DNA of 64,000 nt from Bacteroidales bacterium (GTDB taxonomy: Bacteria > Bacteroidota > Bacteroidia > Bacteroidales > UBA932). A program made the translations under genes and the position numbers. Each line of letters opens with the position of its first letter. Position 1 is the first letter of the stretch. Location of the stretch: contig JAFSJK010000018.1 in the NCBI GenBank assembly GCA_017439305.1, forward strand, positions 21,777-85,776, written 5' to 3'. Positions 19,657 to 29,149 of the stretch are shown here, in pieces. The notes under the pieces are model-generated. The model was not told the DNA's origin and searched no databases. It saw only the letters and a program-made list of their open reading frames with translations.

Positions 19657-21174
19657 ATGTATTTGAAACGTTTTGCCGTCCTCGTCGCAGGTGCCCTCCT
19701 GGCCCTGCCTGCCTTTGCGCAGTATCAGGACGGAACTCAGGCAGCCGGGGAAGGGAAAGTTGTCCTCACCCTGGAGGACGCCTTGAAGATCGCCCTTAGC
19801 GAGAATACCTCCGTGAAGGTGGCTGACATGGAGATCGAGCGGCAGAAGTATGCCCAGAAGGGCTCCTACTCCGCTTTGCTTCCGCAGGTCAGCGCCTCCG
19901 GGATGTACAGTTACGCCCTCAAGAAACAGAAAGTCTATTTCGGCTCGGACAAAACCGACGACAAGGAGGGCGGTTCCTCTTCCGGCGGCGGCATGGCCGG
20001 CATGATGGCCGGTCTCATGGAGCCCATCATGTATTACATCATGGACCTGTACGAGTCTACCGGCACTCCGTTCGTCCCGTATGTCCCCAAGCCCAGCGAG
20101 GACACCGGCTCTTCCTCCGAGCCGATCGAAATGGGGCGTTCCCATTCCGTCAACTTCGGCATCAATGCCCAGATGCCGCTGGTGAACCTGCAGCTCTGGG
20201 AGAGCCTCCGGCTCACCGGCGACCAGGTGGAACTGGCTGTGGAGCAGGCCCGTGAGTCCCGTCTCGGGACCGTCGCCTCCGTGAAGCAGGCTTTTTATGC
20301 CATCCTGTTTGCCAGGGAGGCGTACAACGTCTATAATTCGGTCTATGAGAATGCGGTGGAGAACTTCCGGCTCACCGAAATGCGCTATAATGCGCAGAAG
20401 ACTTCCGAACTGGACCTCACCCGTGCGAAATCCAATGTGGCGGCGGCTATCCCGAACCTGTACAACGCGGAGAGTTCCGTGGAGCTGGCCCTGTGGCAGC
20501 TCAAGGCCGTGATGGGCGTGGACCTGGACCTGGATGTCGACGTCGCCGGCACACTCGGGGACTATGCCGAGGAGATGTTCCGGGACATCCATGAGGCGGA
20601 GGACGCCTCCCTGGACGGCAATTCCCAGCTCCGCCAGCTCGCACAGCAGGCCGAGATGCTCTCCAAGCAGATCCGCATGCAGCAGTATGCCTATCTGCCC
20701 ACCCTGGCCCTGTCCTTCTCCTACTCCTTCCTGACCCAGAGCGATATCTTCAAACTAAGCCAGTGGAAGTGGTTCCCGTCCTCCACCCTGGGCCTGAGCC
20801 TGTCCATCCCGATCTTTTCCGGCGGACAGCGCTACCACGCCATCAAGCAGACCCGGGTCCAGGCCGACGAGCTGGAGCTCCAGCGCGTCAATGCCGAACG
20901 GCAGCTCCGCATCGGCATCCGCCAGAGCCTGAACACCATGGAAACGGCCATGAAGACTTACGACGCCTCCAAGGAGGCCCTTGCTTCCGCCGAAAAGGCC
21001 TATGACATCGCCGTCAAGTCCTACCAGCTCGGGAAAAGCACCCTTACCGACCTCAACAACACGGAACTGGTCCTTACCCAGTCCCGCCTCGCCGTCTCCC
21101 AGGCCGTTTACAACTTCGTCATCGCGAAGGCCGGCCTGGAGCAGACCCTTGGTTATGATTTCAACGAGAATTAA
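19657..21174 (+). CDS. TolC-family outer membrane efflux channel
   Basis: Outer-membrane exit duct of the RND pump encoded next. The 505-residue protein has a signal peptide ending LLALPAFAQ and the two repeated helical halves typical of TolC (ALKIALSENTSVKVADMEIE near residue 35; SAEKAYDIAVKSYQLGKSTL near residue 445). An unusual glycine/serine-rich and methionine-rich stretch near residues 105-130 (GGGMAGMMAGLMEP) interrupts the first half. No clear promoter lies in the 56-bp gap after lgt. Confidence 0.9.
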   Translation: MYLKRFAVLVAGALLALPAFAQYQDGTQAAGEGKVVLTLEDALKIALSENTSVKVADMEIERQKYAQKGSYSALLPQVSASGMYSYALKKQKVYFGSDKTDDKEGGSSSGGGMAGMMAGLMEPIMYYIMDLYESTGTPFVPYVPKPSEDTGSSSEPIEMGRSHSVNFGINAQMPLVNLQLWESLRLTGDQVELAVEQARESRLGTVASVKQAFYAILFAREAYNVYNSVYENAVENFRLTEMRYNAQKTSELDLTRAKSNVAAAIPNLYNAESSVELALWQLKAVMGVDLDLDVDVAGTLGDYAEEMFRDIHEAEDASLDGNSQLRQLAQQAEMLSKQIRMQQYAYLPTLALSFSYSFLTQSDIFKLSQWKWFPSSTLGLSLSIPIFSGGQRYHAIKQTRVQADELELQRVNAERQLRIGIRQSLNTMETAMKTYDASKEALASAEKAYDIAVKSYQLGKSTLTDLNNTELVLTQSRLAVSQAVYNFVIAKAGLEQTLGYDFNEN

Positions 21175-21177
21175 GAT

Positions 21178-22221
21178 ATGAATTGCAAGATCCTTCTCCC
21201 CATCCTGGCTGTCCTGGCCGTCACGTCCTGCGGCAGCAGGAGCGGTAATCAGCAGCCGGCCGGCGGATTTCCCGGCGCTCCCGCCGCGAATGTCACCCCC
21301 TCTGTCGAGGTAGTCACCGCCACGGCCCGGGATGTTGCCCAGGAGAGCACCTATTCTTCCACCGTGGAGGCTTACGCCACCAACAACATCATGCCGCAGA
21401 CCGGCGCCCGTATCCGCAAGATCAACGTGGAGGTCGGAGACTATGTCGCGAAGGGCCAGGTCCTGGCCGAAATGGACCGGTTCCAGCTGGAACAGCTCGA
21501 ACTCCAGATCCAGAACGACGAAGTGGAATTCGCCCGCCTGAAGGGCCTCTTCGAGGAAGGCGGCGTGTCCCAGTCCGACTTCGAGGCGGCCGAACTGGGC
21601 TACAAGGTCCGGAAGACCAACTACCAGAACCTGCTGGAGAACACCATCCTCCGCAGCCCCATCAACGGTTATGTGACCGCCCGCAACTTTGACGTGGGAG
21701 ACATGTTCGCGATGAGCGCTCCGCTGTTCACCGTCCAGCAGGTAGTCCCGGTGAAACTCCTCGTGGGCATCTCCGAGAACGAATACACCAAGGTCAAGAA
21801 GGGAGACGTCGTTTCCCTGACCGTGGATGCGCTTCCGGGACGTACTTTCTCCGGCAAGATCAACCGCCTGTATCCCACCATCAACGCGGCGACCCACACC
21901 TTCAACGCCGAGGTGATCGTTTCCAACGGGGACCGCGCCCTCCGGCCGGGCATGTTCGCCCGGGTGACCGTGAATTTCGGGACCAACCACCGGATCGTGC
22001 TGCCCGACCGCTGCATCGTCAAGCAGGAAGGCACCGGCCAGCGCTTCGTGTATCTGCTGCGGGAAGACGACACCGTGAATTATGTCCCCGTGACCCTGGG
22101 CCGCCACATCGGCTCCGAGTATGAGGTGGTGGAAGGCGTCCAGGAAGGCGAGACCGTGGTCAGCAAGGGCCAGGCGGCCCTCAAGGACGGGGTCAAGGTG
22201 CAGATCCTCAATGAAGAGTAA
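21178..22221 (+). CDS. RND efflux periplasmic adaptor lipoprotein
   Basis: Membrane fusion protein linking the inner-membrane pump to TolC. The 347-residue protein has a lipoprotein signal ending VTSCGS. A biotinyl-lipoyl-like domain is split around a hairpin: INVEVGDYVAKGQVLAEMD near residue 85 and ILRSPINGYVTARNFDVGD near residue 160, followed by beta-barrel and membrane-proximal domains. It starts 3 bp after tolC and ends 6 bp before the pump gene. Confidence 0.93.
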   Translation: MNCKILLPILAVLAVTSCGSRSGNQQPAGGFPGAPAANVTPSVEVVTATARDVAQESTYSSTVEAYATNNIMPQTGARIRKINVEVGDYVAKGQVLAEMDRFQLEQLELQIQNDEVEFARLKGLFEEGGVSQSDFEAAELGYKVRKTNYQNLLENTILRSPINGYVTARNFDVGDMFAMSAPLFTVQQVVPVKLLVGISENEYTKVKKGDVVSLTVDALPGRTFSGKINRLYPTINAATHTFNAEVIVSNGDRALRPGMFARVTVNFGTNHRIVLPDRCIVKQEGTGQRFVYLLREDDTVNYVPVTLGRHIGSEYEVVEGVQEGETVVSKGQAALKDGVKVQILNEE

Positions 22222-22227
22222 CAGGAT

Positions 22228-25200
22228 ATGAGCATCTACAGGACATCCGTCGACCATCCGGTCACGACCGCGCTGGTTTTCGTGGCGTTCGCGATCCTGG
22301 GCCTCTTCTCCCTGACCCGGCTTCCGGTGGACAATTTCCCGGATGTGGAGTCCAACGTCATCATGGTGATGTCGTCCTATCCGGGCGCCAGCGCCGAAGA
22401 CGTGGAGAACAACCTCACGAAGGTCCTCGAGAACTCCCTGAACGGCGTTGCGAACCTCAAGGACATCACTTCCAACTCCCGGGAGAACATCTCGGTCCTG
22501 ACCCTGGAATTCGAATACGGCACCGACATTGAAGTCGCGACGAACGACGTGCGCGACAAGCTGTCGATGGCCAGCCAGACACTCCCGGACGGGGCTTCTT
22601 CCCCGACCATCTTCAAGTTCAGCGCGGACGACATGCCCATCATGATCATGTCCGCGACGGCCGACCAGAGCGTTTCCGCCCTGGACAAGATCCTGGATGA
22701 ACGGGTTGCTACGCCCCTGGCCCGCGTCACGGGCGTGGGTACGGTCTCCGTGAACGGCGCCCCGCAGCGGGAGATCCACGTCTACTGCGACCCGAACAAG
22801 CTGGAGGCCTACGGGCTCTCCATCGCCACCATTTCCCAGATCATCGCGGCCGAGAACCGGAACGTCCCTTCCGGCAGCATCGACATCGGCTCCGACACCT
22901 ATACCCTCCGCATCAAGAAAGAGTTCCAGGATCCTTCCGAACTGGAAAACGTGGTCCTGGGCAACCTGAACGGGGGCGTAGTCTATCTCCGGGACGTCGC
23001 CCGCGTGACCGACGGCCTGGAAGAGAAATCACAGGAATCCTACACGAACGGCGTCCGCGGTGCGCAGATCATCATCCAGAAGCAGTCCGGCTACAATACC
23101 GTGAACGTCATCCGTGGCGTCAAGAAGGAACTGGCCAAGCTGCAGCGCAACCTTCCTTCCGACATCAAGATCACGCCGGTCGTCGACTCTTCCGATAACA
23201 TTCTCCGGACCATCAACTCCCTGAAGGAGACGATCCTCATCACCTTCCTGGTGGTGATGCTCATCGTGTACATCTTCCTGGGCCGTTGGAAGGGTACCCT
23301 CATCGTCATCCTGTCCATCCCGATCGCCCTCCTGGCTTCGCTGATGTACCTGTTTGCGACGGGTAATACGCTGAATATCATCTCAATGTCGGCCCTGTCG
23401 ATTGCCATCGGCATGGTCGTGGACGATGCCATCGTGGTCCTGGAGAACGTGACGACGCATCTGGAGCGGGGAGAAAAACCGAAGGAGGCCGCCGTCCACG
23501 GCACCGCCGAGGTGGGTATCTCCGTCATCGCCTCCACCCTCACGATGCTGTGCGTGTTCCTCCCGCTCACGATGATTTCCGGCATGGCCGGCATCATGTT
23601 CCGCCAGCTGGGCTGGATCGTGTCCATCATCATGATCGTCTCTACAACCGCCGCCCTTACCCTCGTCCCGATGCTGTGTTCGCAGCTCCTCACGATCGAG
23701 AACAAGAGCGGCCGCCTGTACCACTTCATCTTCGACCCGGTGAACCGCTTCCTCGATGCCGTTTCCCGCGGGTACTCCCGGATGATCGCCTGGTGCATGA
23801 AGCACAAGCGGATCGTCCTGCTGGCTGCTGCCGTCATCTTTGCGGTGGTGATCGCCATCTATGTCCCCCGGATGAAGACCGAGTACTTCCCGACGGCGGA
23901 CCAGGGCCGTATCCAGGTGTCCGTGGAACTGCCCATCGGGACGGCGCAGGACGTCACCCGCGACCTCGCGGCGCGTATCTACGAGAAGATTGTCGCCGAC
24001 GTGCCCGAGGTCAAGGTGCTCAGCTATAACTTCGGCCAGGCCGATTCCCAGAATGCCTTCGCGTCCATGCGGAACAACGGCACCTACCTGATATCGATGA
24101 ACATCAACGTCGGGTCGATGGAAAACCGCAAGCGGTCCACCTCCGAGATTGCCGACCTCATCCGCGAGGACCTCAAGCTTTTCCCGGAAATCAACAAGTC
24201 CACCGTCACGGAAGGCGGCATGGGCATGGGCGGCCGCAGCGCCGTCCAGCTGGAGATCTACGGGTATGACTTTGAGACCACAGAGAACGAGGCCCGGAAG
24301 ATCCGGGCGAAGATGCTGGAGAATCCGAACTTCGTCCAGGTGGTCCTGAGCCGCGACCAGTACACGCCGGAATACGAGGTCGATTTCGACCGCGAGAAGC
24401 TGGCGCTCAACGGGTTGACTTCCACTACCGCCGCTGCTGCCGTGAGTGCGGCGATGAGCGGTACCGTGGCCTCCTATTACCGGGAGGACGGTGAGGAGTA
24501 CAATATCCGCGTCCGTTTCGCGCCGGAATTCCGCGAGAGCGTGGAGGACATCGAGAACATCGTGGTCCACAACGCGCAGGGCCGGGGCATCAAGGTGCGC
24601 GACCTGGGCCAGGTCGTGGAATCCCGCGTCCCGCCCACCATCACGCGCAAGAACCGTGACCGTTATATCACCGTCACCGGCATGATGGCCCGCGGACATG
24701 CCCTGAGTGAGGGCGTCGAGGCCGTGACGGCCCTGATGGAGGCTGAACCGCTTCCGGCCGAGCTGTCCTGGGACATCGGCGGCGACTATGAGGAACAGCA
24801 GTCCATGTTCTCCGACATGATCCTCCTGATGCTCCTCATCGTCATCCTCGTGTACATGGTGATGGCTTCCCAGTTCGAGTCCTTCCTGGGCCCGCTGGTG
24901 ATCATGTTCTCCATTCCGTTCGCCTTCACGGGCGTCGCCCTGGGCAACATGCTCCACGGCATGGCTGTGGGTGTGATGAGCCTCATCGGCATCATCATCC
25001 TCCTGGGTATCGTGGTGAAGAACGGTATCGTCCTGATCGACTACACCATCCTGTGCCAGGAGCGCGGGATGAGTGTCCGGGAATCGTCCGTGACAGCGGC
25101 CCGGAGCCGTCTCCGCCCGATCCTGATGACCACCCTCACGACCGTCTGCGGCATGCTCCCGATGGCCTGGGGCCGGGGCGAAGGTTCCGAAATGTGGAAC

Positions 25201-25332
25201 GGCCTCGGTGTCACCGTGGCCTGGGGTCTTTCCATCTCCACCCTCATCACCCTCGTCATCATCCCGGTCCTCTATTGCGGGATCACCGAACACCTCGAGC
25301 GCCGCAAGGCCCGTAAAAACGCGAAATCATGA
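22228..25332 (+). CDS. RND multidrug efflux permease (AcrB/HAE1 type)
   Basis: Proton-driven inner-membrane pump of 1034 residues, standard length. The N-terminus is typical (IYRTSVDHPVTTALVFVAFA). Transmembrane segment 4 carries SIAIGMVVDDAIVVLENV near residue 395 with the two adjacent aspartates of the proton relay, and the C-terminal half repeats the fold with ILLGIVVKNGIVLIDYT near residue 925. The two-Asp motif favours drug or organic substrates over metals; the substrate is not determined. It overlaps the next small gene by four bases. Confidence 0.95.
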   Translation: MSIYRTSVDHPVTTALVFVAFAILGLFSLTRLPVDNFPDVESNVIMVMSSYPGASAEDVENNLTKVLENSLNGVANLKDITSNSRENISVLTLEFEYGTDIEVATNDVRDKLSMASQTLPDGASSPTIFKFSADDMPIMIMSATADQSVSALDKILDERVATPLARVTGVGTVSVNGAPQREIHVYCDPNKLEAYGLSIATISQIIAAENRNVPSGSIDIGSDTYTLRIKKEFQDPSELENVVLGNLNGGVVYLRDVARVTDGLEEKSQESYTNGVRGAQIIIQKQSGYNTVNVIRGVKKELAKLQRNLPSDIKITPVVDSSDNILRTINSLKETILITFLVVMLIVYIFLGRWKGTLIVILSIPIALLASLMYLFATGNTLNIISMSALSIAIGMVVDDAIVVLENVTTHLERGEKPKEAAVHGTAEVGISVIASTLTMLCVFLPLTMISGMAGIMFRQLGWIVSIIMIVSTTAALTLVPMLCSQLLTIENKSGRLYHFIFDPVNRFLDAVSRGYSRMIAWCMKHKRIVLLAAAVIFAVVIAIYVPRMKTEYFPTADQGRIQVSVELPIGTAQDVTRDLAARIYEKIVADVPEVKVLSYNFGQADSQNAFASMRNNGTYLISMNINVGSMENRKRSTSEIADLIREDLKLFPEINKSTVTEGGMGMGGRSAVQLEIYGYDFETTENEARKIRAKMLENPNFVQVVLSRDQYTPEYEVDFDREKLALNGLTSTTAAAAVSAAMSGTVASYYREDGEEYNIRVRFAPEFRESVEDIENIVVHNAQGRGIKVRDLGQVVESRVPPTITRKNRDRYITVTGMMARGHALSEGVEAVTALMEAEPLPAELSWDIGGDYEEQQSMFSDMILLMLLIVILVYMVMASQFESFLGPLVIMFSIPFAFTGVALGNMLHGMAVGVMSLIGIIILLGIVVKNGIVLIDYTILCQERGMSVRESSVTAARSRLRPILMTTLTTVCGMLPMAWGRGEGSEMWNGLGVTVAWGLSISTLITLVIIPVLYCGITEHLERRKARKNAKS

Positions 25333-25622
25333 AAGCGATATTCATAGTGTATAACCAGGCTTACAATCAGGAGATTGTCGAGCTGCTGGAAGCCTGCGGA
25401 CAGCGTGGGTATACCGTGTGGGAAGAAATTGGCGGACGGGGGAGCGAGACGGGTGAACCCCATCTGGGAAACCATGCATGGCCAACCCAGAACCATGCGG
25501 TACTCACCGCGGTGGACGATTCGCTGGTGGATGAAATCATGCTGCGTCTCCGGGAAACGGACCGGGACAATGCCAAGCTGGGCCTCCGGGCCTATGTGCT
25601 CCCGGTGGAGGACGCGTTGTAA
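25329..25622 (+). CDS. small cytoplasmic protein, possibly PII-like
   Basis: A 97-residue protein with no signal peptide. Its start overlaps the RND permease stop (ATGA), so it is made together with the pump. The pattern beta (MKAIFIVYN), helix (QEIVELLEACGQRGYTVWEE), loop rich in G/H/N (about 40-55), beta (HAVLTAVDD), helix (VDEIMLRLRETDRDN), beta (LRAYVLPVE) resembles the ferredoxin-like fold of PII-type regulators; a distant analogy is DUF3240 proteins beside metal RND pumps. A pump regulator is an inference. Confidence 0.55.
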   Translation: MKAIFIVYNQAYNQEIVELLEACGQRGYTVWEEIGGRGSETGEPHLGNHAWPTQNHAVLTAVDDSLVDEIMLRLRETDRDNAKLGLRAYVLPVEDAL

Positions 25623-25634
25623 AAATTATTTGCT

Positions 25635-25642
25635 ATATTTGC
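25635..25642 (+). promoter_or_regulatory. -7 element for trxA
   Basis: TATATTTG, 21 bp before the trxA ATG and 12 bp after the previous stop. Confidence 0.65.
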
Positions 25643-25663
25643 GAAACGCTAAAACCCTTTGAT

Positions 25664-25978
25664 ATGCCGAAAGTAGCAACCAATACCAATTTCGAGGAGC
25701 TTCTCCAGGACGGGAAGCTCGTCATCGTGGATTTCTGGGCCACCTGGTGCGGCCCCTGCCGGATGCTTTCTCCGCTCCTGGACGAGGTCGAGGAGGAGAT
25801 GGCTGACAAAGTCACCGTCGTCAAGGTCAATGTGGACGATGCCGACGAAATCGCGATGCGGTACCGCATCATGAACATCCCCACCCTTCTGTTCTTCAAG
25901 AATGGACAGCTGGTGGACAAGACCGTGGGCGCCATGCCCAAGAATGTCCTGGTGGACAAGATCAACGCTAACCTTTAA
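25664..25978 (+). CDS. trxA: thioredoxin
   Basis: A 104-residue cytoplasmic disulfide reductase with the active site WCGPC near residues 28-33 within FWATWCGPCRMLSPLLDEVE, and the cis-proline segment MNIPTLLFFKNG near residue 70. Size and motifs are canonical. It has its own promoter; the next gene starts 6 bp downstream. Confidence 0.97.
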   Translation: MPKVATNTNFEELLQDGKLVIVDFWATWCGPCRMLSPLLDEVEEEMADKVTVVKVNVDDADEIAMRYRIMNIPTLLFFKNGQLVDKTVGAMPKNVLVDKINANL

Positions 25979-25984
25979 ATAGTT

Positions 25985-26632
25985 ATGAAGAAAATTCTCG
26001 TCGTAGCCGCCCTTTTCGCTTCGATGGCGGTTGCCAGCGCCCAGCAGTTCGGCGTGATCGGCGGACTCGCCCTCTCCACCTTGGACGGCGCCAAGAACCC
26101 CAAAGAAAACAAGCTGATGACCCTGTACCAGGCCGGTGTCGCCTTCAAGGCCGACCTCGGTGCGGGCTTCGCTCTCCAGCCCACCCTGACCTATCAGGTC
26201 AAGGGCGCCAGCGTCAAGCAGGGCAATGACATCACCTCCACCTCCAAGACCGGTTTCGTGGAGCTCTCCGTCGGTGCCCAGTGGGGACCGGACCTGCTGG
26301 CTTTCCGCCCTTACCTGTTCGTCGAGCCTTACGTCGGCTATGGTGTCGGCGGAAGCGAGAAACTCGGCTGGTCGAATATCAGCGAGGAACTCCTGAAGAA
26401 GTACAATACGGCCCTGAGCGAAGCCAAGAACAAGCTCGAGTATGGTGTCGGCGCCGGTCTCGGCGTGGAAATCGCCCAGCATATCCAGCTCTCCTGCCAG
26501 CTGTTCCGCAATTTCGGCCCGCTGTACAAGCAGGATAAGTTCGGAGAAGGCGACCTGGCGAAGGTCAAGTCCGCCTATGATGGCCTCAAGAACTATCAGG
26601 GCGTCAAGATCAACCTGGCCATCCTGTTCTAA
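25985..26632 (+). CDS. outer membrane beta-barrel protein (PorT-like)
   Basis: A 215-residue protein with a signal peptide (MKKILVVAALFASMAVASAQ) and alternating beta strands ending in NLAILF, an outer-membrane C-terminal signature. Conserved features of the Bacteroidetes PorT/OmpW-like 8-strand barrels are visible: FGVIGGLALSTL, then LQPTLTYQVKGA. The helical-looking insert near residues 125-150 (SEELLKKYNTALSEAKN) may be a plug or loop. Specific function unknown. Confidence 0.75.
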   Translation: MKKILVVAALFASMAVASAQQFGVIGGLALSTLDGAKNPKENKLMTLYQAGVAFKADLGAGFALQPTLTYQVKGASVKQGNDITSTSKTGFVELSVGAQWGPDLLAFRPYLFVEPYVGYGVGGSEKLGWSNISEELLKKYNTALSEAKNKLEYGVGAGLGVEIAQHIQLSCQLFRNFGPLYKQDKFGEGDLAKVKSAYDGLKNYQGVKINLAILF

Positions 26633-26635
26633 CCG

Positions 26636-27169
26636 ATGCCGGAGCGTAGGGCTGTCGTTTTCTGCTCGGCCAGTTACGACATCGATCCCAAGTACAACGA
26701 GGCAGCGCGTGAAGTAGTTCGCGCGCTGCGTGCTTATGGATGGACCCTGGTCTCGGGCGGCAGTTTCCGGGGAACGATGGGCGCGGTTGCGGACGAGATG
26801 GAGCGGCAGGGAGGCTGTCACATTGGCGTGCTGCCCCGTTTCATGGCCGGTCTGGAGTATCCGCGGCTGAATGAACTGGTGTGGACCGATACGATGGCGG
26901 AGAGGAAGGAGCGGATGCGGGAAGGCGCTTCCGCCGTCATTGCCCTTCCCGGCGGCATCGGCACCCTTGACGAGTTGATTGAAACCCACGTGCTGGCCAA
27001 ACTGGGCCGTTTCCAGGGGAAGATATTTGCCCTGAATCTGGATGGGTTCTTTGAGCCTTTCAAGGCGTTGCTGGACCACTATGAGAAAACCGGCATGCTG
27101 GATGCCCGCGACCGCGGCCTGGTGGTTTTCGCCGATACGGTGGAGGAATTGGCCGGATATCTGAAATAA
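26636..27169 (+). CDS. LOG-family nucleotide 5'-monophosphate phosphoribohydrolase
   Basis: A 177-residue protein of the LOG/TIGR00730 family, which cleaves cytokinin riboside or purine monophosphates to base plus ribose-5-phosphate. The two conserved motifs are SGGSFRGTMGAVADE near residue 42 and LPGGIGTLDELIE near residue 104 (the PGGxGTxxE signature). It starts 3 bp after the barrel gene and is followed 6 bp later by the polyprenyl synthase. The physiological substrate is unknown. Confidence 0.88.
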   Translation: MPERRAVVFCSASYDIDPKYNEAAREVVRALRAYGWTLVSGGSFRGTMGAVADEMERQGGCHIGVLPRFMAGLEYPRLNELVWTDTMAERKERMREGASAVIALPGGIGTLDELIETHVLAKLGRFQGKIFALNLDGFFEPFKALLDHYEKTGMLDARDRGLVVFADTVEELAGYLK

Positions 27170-27175
27170 GGAAGG

Positions 27176-28153
27176 ATGGACCTGCAAGAAATCAAAGTTT
27201 TTCTCTCCGGCCCGCTGGCGGAGGTGGATGCGATGCTGGAGGAATCCCTCCGGAGCGACATCGCGCTGCTGTATGCGACGAACCGGTCCCTGCTTTTGCA
27301 GGGCGGAAAGCGGATGCGCCCCGCCCTGTCGCTGCTGTCTGCCGGGGCCTGCGGCGGCATCAACCCGGATTCCATCCGCTTTGCGGCCGCTTCGGAACTG
27401 ATCCACAACTCTACGCTTCTGCACGACGATGTCGTGGACGGGGCGACGCTGCGGCGGGGAAGGCCGACGGTGATGTCCATCCTCAGCGGCCCGGCCTCGG
27501 TGCTGCTGGGAGACTTCTGGCTGGTAAAAGCCGTCCGATGCATCCTGGATGCCTCCCGGGAAAGTGAACGGGTGATCCGCCTGTTTGCCAAGACGCTTTC
27601 CGATCTGGCGGAAGGGGAGTTGCTCCAGATGCAAAAAGCATCCTCCGCGGATACTACCCGGGATGATTACCTGCGCATCATCTATTCCAAGACCGCATCC
27701 CTGTTCGAGGCGTCCGTCCTGTCCGGGGCTGTTTCCGCCGGGGCTCCGGAGGAGTGGACGGCGGCTCTCGCCGGTTATGCGCGGAACCTTGGCCTCGCCT
27801 TTCAGATAAAGGACGATATCTTCGACTATGCCGGCGGAGATTCGCTGGGAAAGCCGGTGGGCATCGATCTCCGAGAGCAGAAAATCACCCTTCCACTGCT
27901 TTGTGCGCTGGATTCCGTACCGACGGAAGAGGCCGCGGAGGTCCGGTCCAAGGTCCGCCGGATCGTCGATGCGCCGGAATCGGCGGAACCGGTGCGCGAC
28001 TTCGTGCTGACGCACGGCGGTGTGGAAGGCGCGGCCTCCGAAATGGAAAAATACATCGATACGGCGATTTTCTGTCTGGAGGAACTTCCCTCTTCCACGG
28101 AAAAATCGTATCTTGCACAATTGGCCCGTTATGTGGGCGAAAGAGCTTATTGA
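27176..28153 (+). CDS. polyprenyl diphosphate synthase
   Basis: A 325-residue trans-isoprenyl diphosphate synthase that extends isopentenyl units for menaquinone side chains (likely octaprenyl-type). The first aspartate-rich motif is LLHDDVVDGATLRRGRPT near residue 84 and the second QIKDDIFDYAGGD near residue 210. GGKRMRPALSLL near residue 42 is the usual substrate-binding basic segment. Chain length cannot be read with confidence. It ends 3 bp before holB. Confidence 0.93.
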   Translation: MDLQEIKVFLSGPLAEVDAMLEESLRSDIALLYATNRSLLLQGGKRMRPALSLLSAGACGGINPDSIRFAAASELIHNSTLLHDDVVDGATLRRGRPTVMSILSGPASVLLGDFWLVKAVRCILDASRESERVIRLFAKTLSDLAEGELLQMQKASSADTTRDDYLRIIYSKTASLFEASVLSGAVSAGAPEEWTAALAGYARNLGLAFQIKDDIFDYAGGDSLGKPVGIDLREQKITLPLLCALDSVPTEEAAEVRSKVRRIVDAPESAEPVRDFVLTHGGVEGAASEMEKYIDTAIFCLEELPSSTEKSYLAQLARYVGERAY

Positions 28154-28156
28154 GAG

Positions 28157-29149
28157 ATGGAAACCCTGGCCAGCAACGCACCGGTAGCAGCGGCCCTCCA
28201 CCAGATGGCGGAGAGCGGCCGGATCCCGCATGCGATGCTGTTCCACGAGAACGACGGCGGGGGAGCCTTCCCTCTCATCCTCGGCTTCCTGGACGAGGTG
28301 TATGGGCATAATCCCCGTGTCGCGAAGCTCATCCATCCCGACATCCATTTTGTCTTTCCGGTCACCGGACCGGCCAAGGACAAGCCGGTTTCGGACCAGT
28401 TCATCCGCCCGTGGCGCGAGTTGCTGCAGGAGAATCCCTGCTTTTTCGAGAACGAGCTCTACACTGCCCTCGGCATCGAAGGGAAACAAGGGCTCATCTC
28501 GGTCAACGAAGCCCGTTCCATCCTGGACAAACTGTCTCTGTCCGCCGTAGAAGGCGGGTATCGGACGGTCGTGATGTACTTGCCCGAGAAAATGAACCAG
28601 CAGGCGGCCAACGCCCTCCTGAAGATGATCGAGGAACCGCCGGAGAACACGCTTTTCCTGCTGGTCACGCTTCAGCCCGAAAAGGTGATGACGACCATCT
28701 TCTCCCGTTGCCTTTTCCTGCGTGTCCCGCCATTCTCGCGGGAGGAGGACCGTGCCATCCATGCGAAGGAAGTGGCGGAGACGACGGAATTGTCCGATTT
28801 GTTCCACGACTTGCTGGACGCACTGGTCCGCAAGGACCTTCTGGGTGCCTTGGAGACGGGAGAGGCCGTGGCCGCCCTGGAATCCCGGGAAAAGCAGAAG
28901 GCTTTCTGCCGGGTGGCTTCGGACGGACTACGGAACATTTTCCTGCTGCAGCAGGGACTTCCGGATCTGGCGGACCTCCTCGGAGACGAGCGGCCTTTCT
29001 TCGAAAAGATGGCCGCGACGCTCCGTCGCAACTTCCCCCGCCAGGCCCTCGCCGCCCTGGACAGGGCGCTTTTGCTGCTGGAGCGGAACGTAAACCAGAA
29101 AATCCTGTTCACCGACCTGGTGGACCGGCTCTATATATCAACGCTATGA
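28157..29149 (+). CDS. holB: DNA polymerase III delta-prime-like clamp-loader subunit
   Basis: A 330-residue clamp-loader subunit. Recognisable pieces are AVAAALHQMAESGRIPHAML at the start (the HAYLF-type segment), MNQQAANALLKMIEEPPENT near residue 150 and LLVTLQPEKVMTTIFSRC near residue 165, the sensor-1/SRC region. An ATP-binding Walker A is degenerate, as expected for delta-prime. Its stop overlaps the ricT start (ATGA). Confidence 0.88.
   Translation: METLASNAPVAAALHQMAESGRIPHAMLFHENDGGGAFPLILGFLDEVYGHNPRVAKLIHPDIHFVFPVTGPAKDKPVSDQFIRPWRELLQENPCFFENELYTALGIEGKQGLISVNEARSILDKLSLSAVEGGYRTVVMYLPEKMNQQAANALLKMIEEPPENTLFLLVTLQPEKVMTTIFSRCLFLRVPPFSREEDRAIHAKEVAETTELSDLFHDLLDALVRKDLLGALETGEAVAALESREKQKAFCRVASDGLRNIFLLQQGLPDLADLLGDERPFFEKMAATLRRNFPRQALAALDRALLLLERNVNQKILFTDLVDRLYISTL

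Noticed and set aside
25649-28807. Open frame of about 1050 codons on the minus strand across trxA to holB
   Set aside because: It spans five well-supported plus-strand genes and intergenic promoters, so it is a codon-bias shadow.
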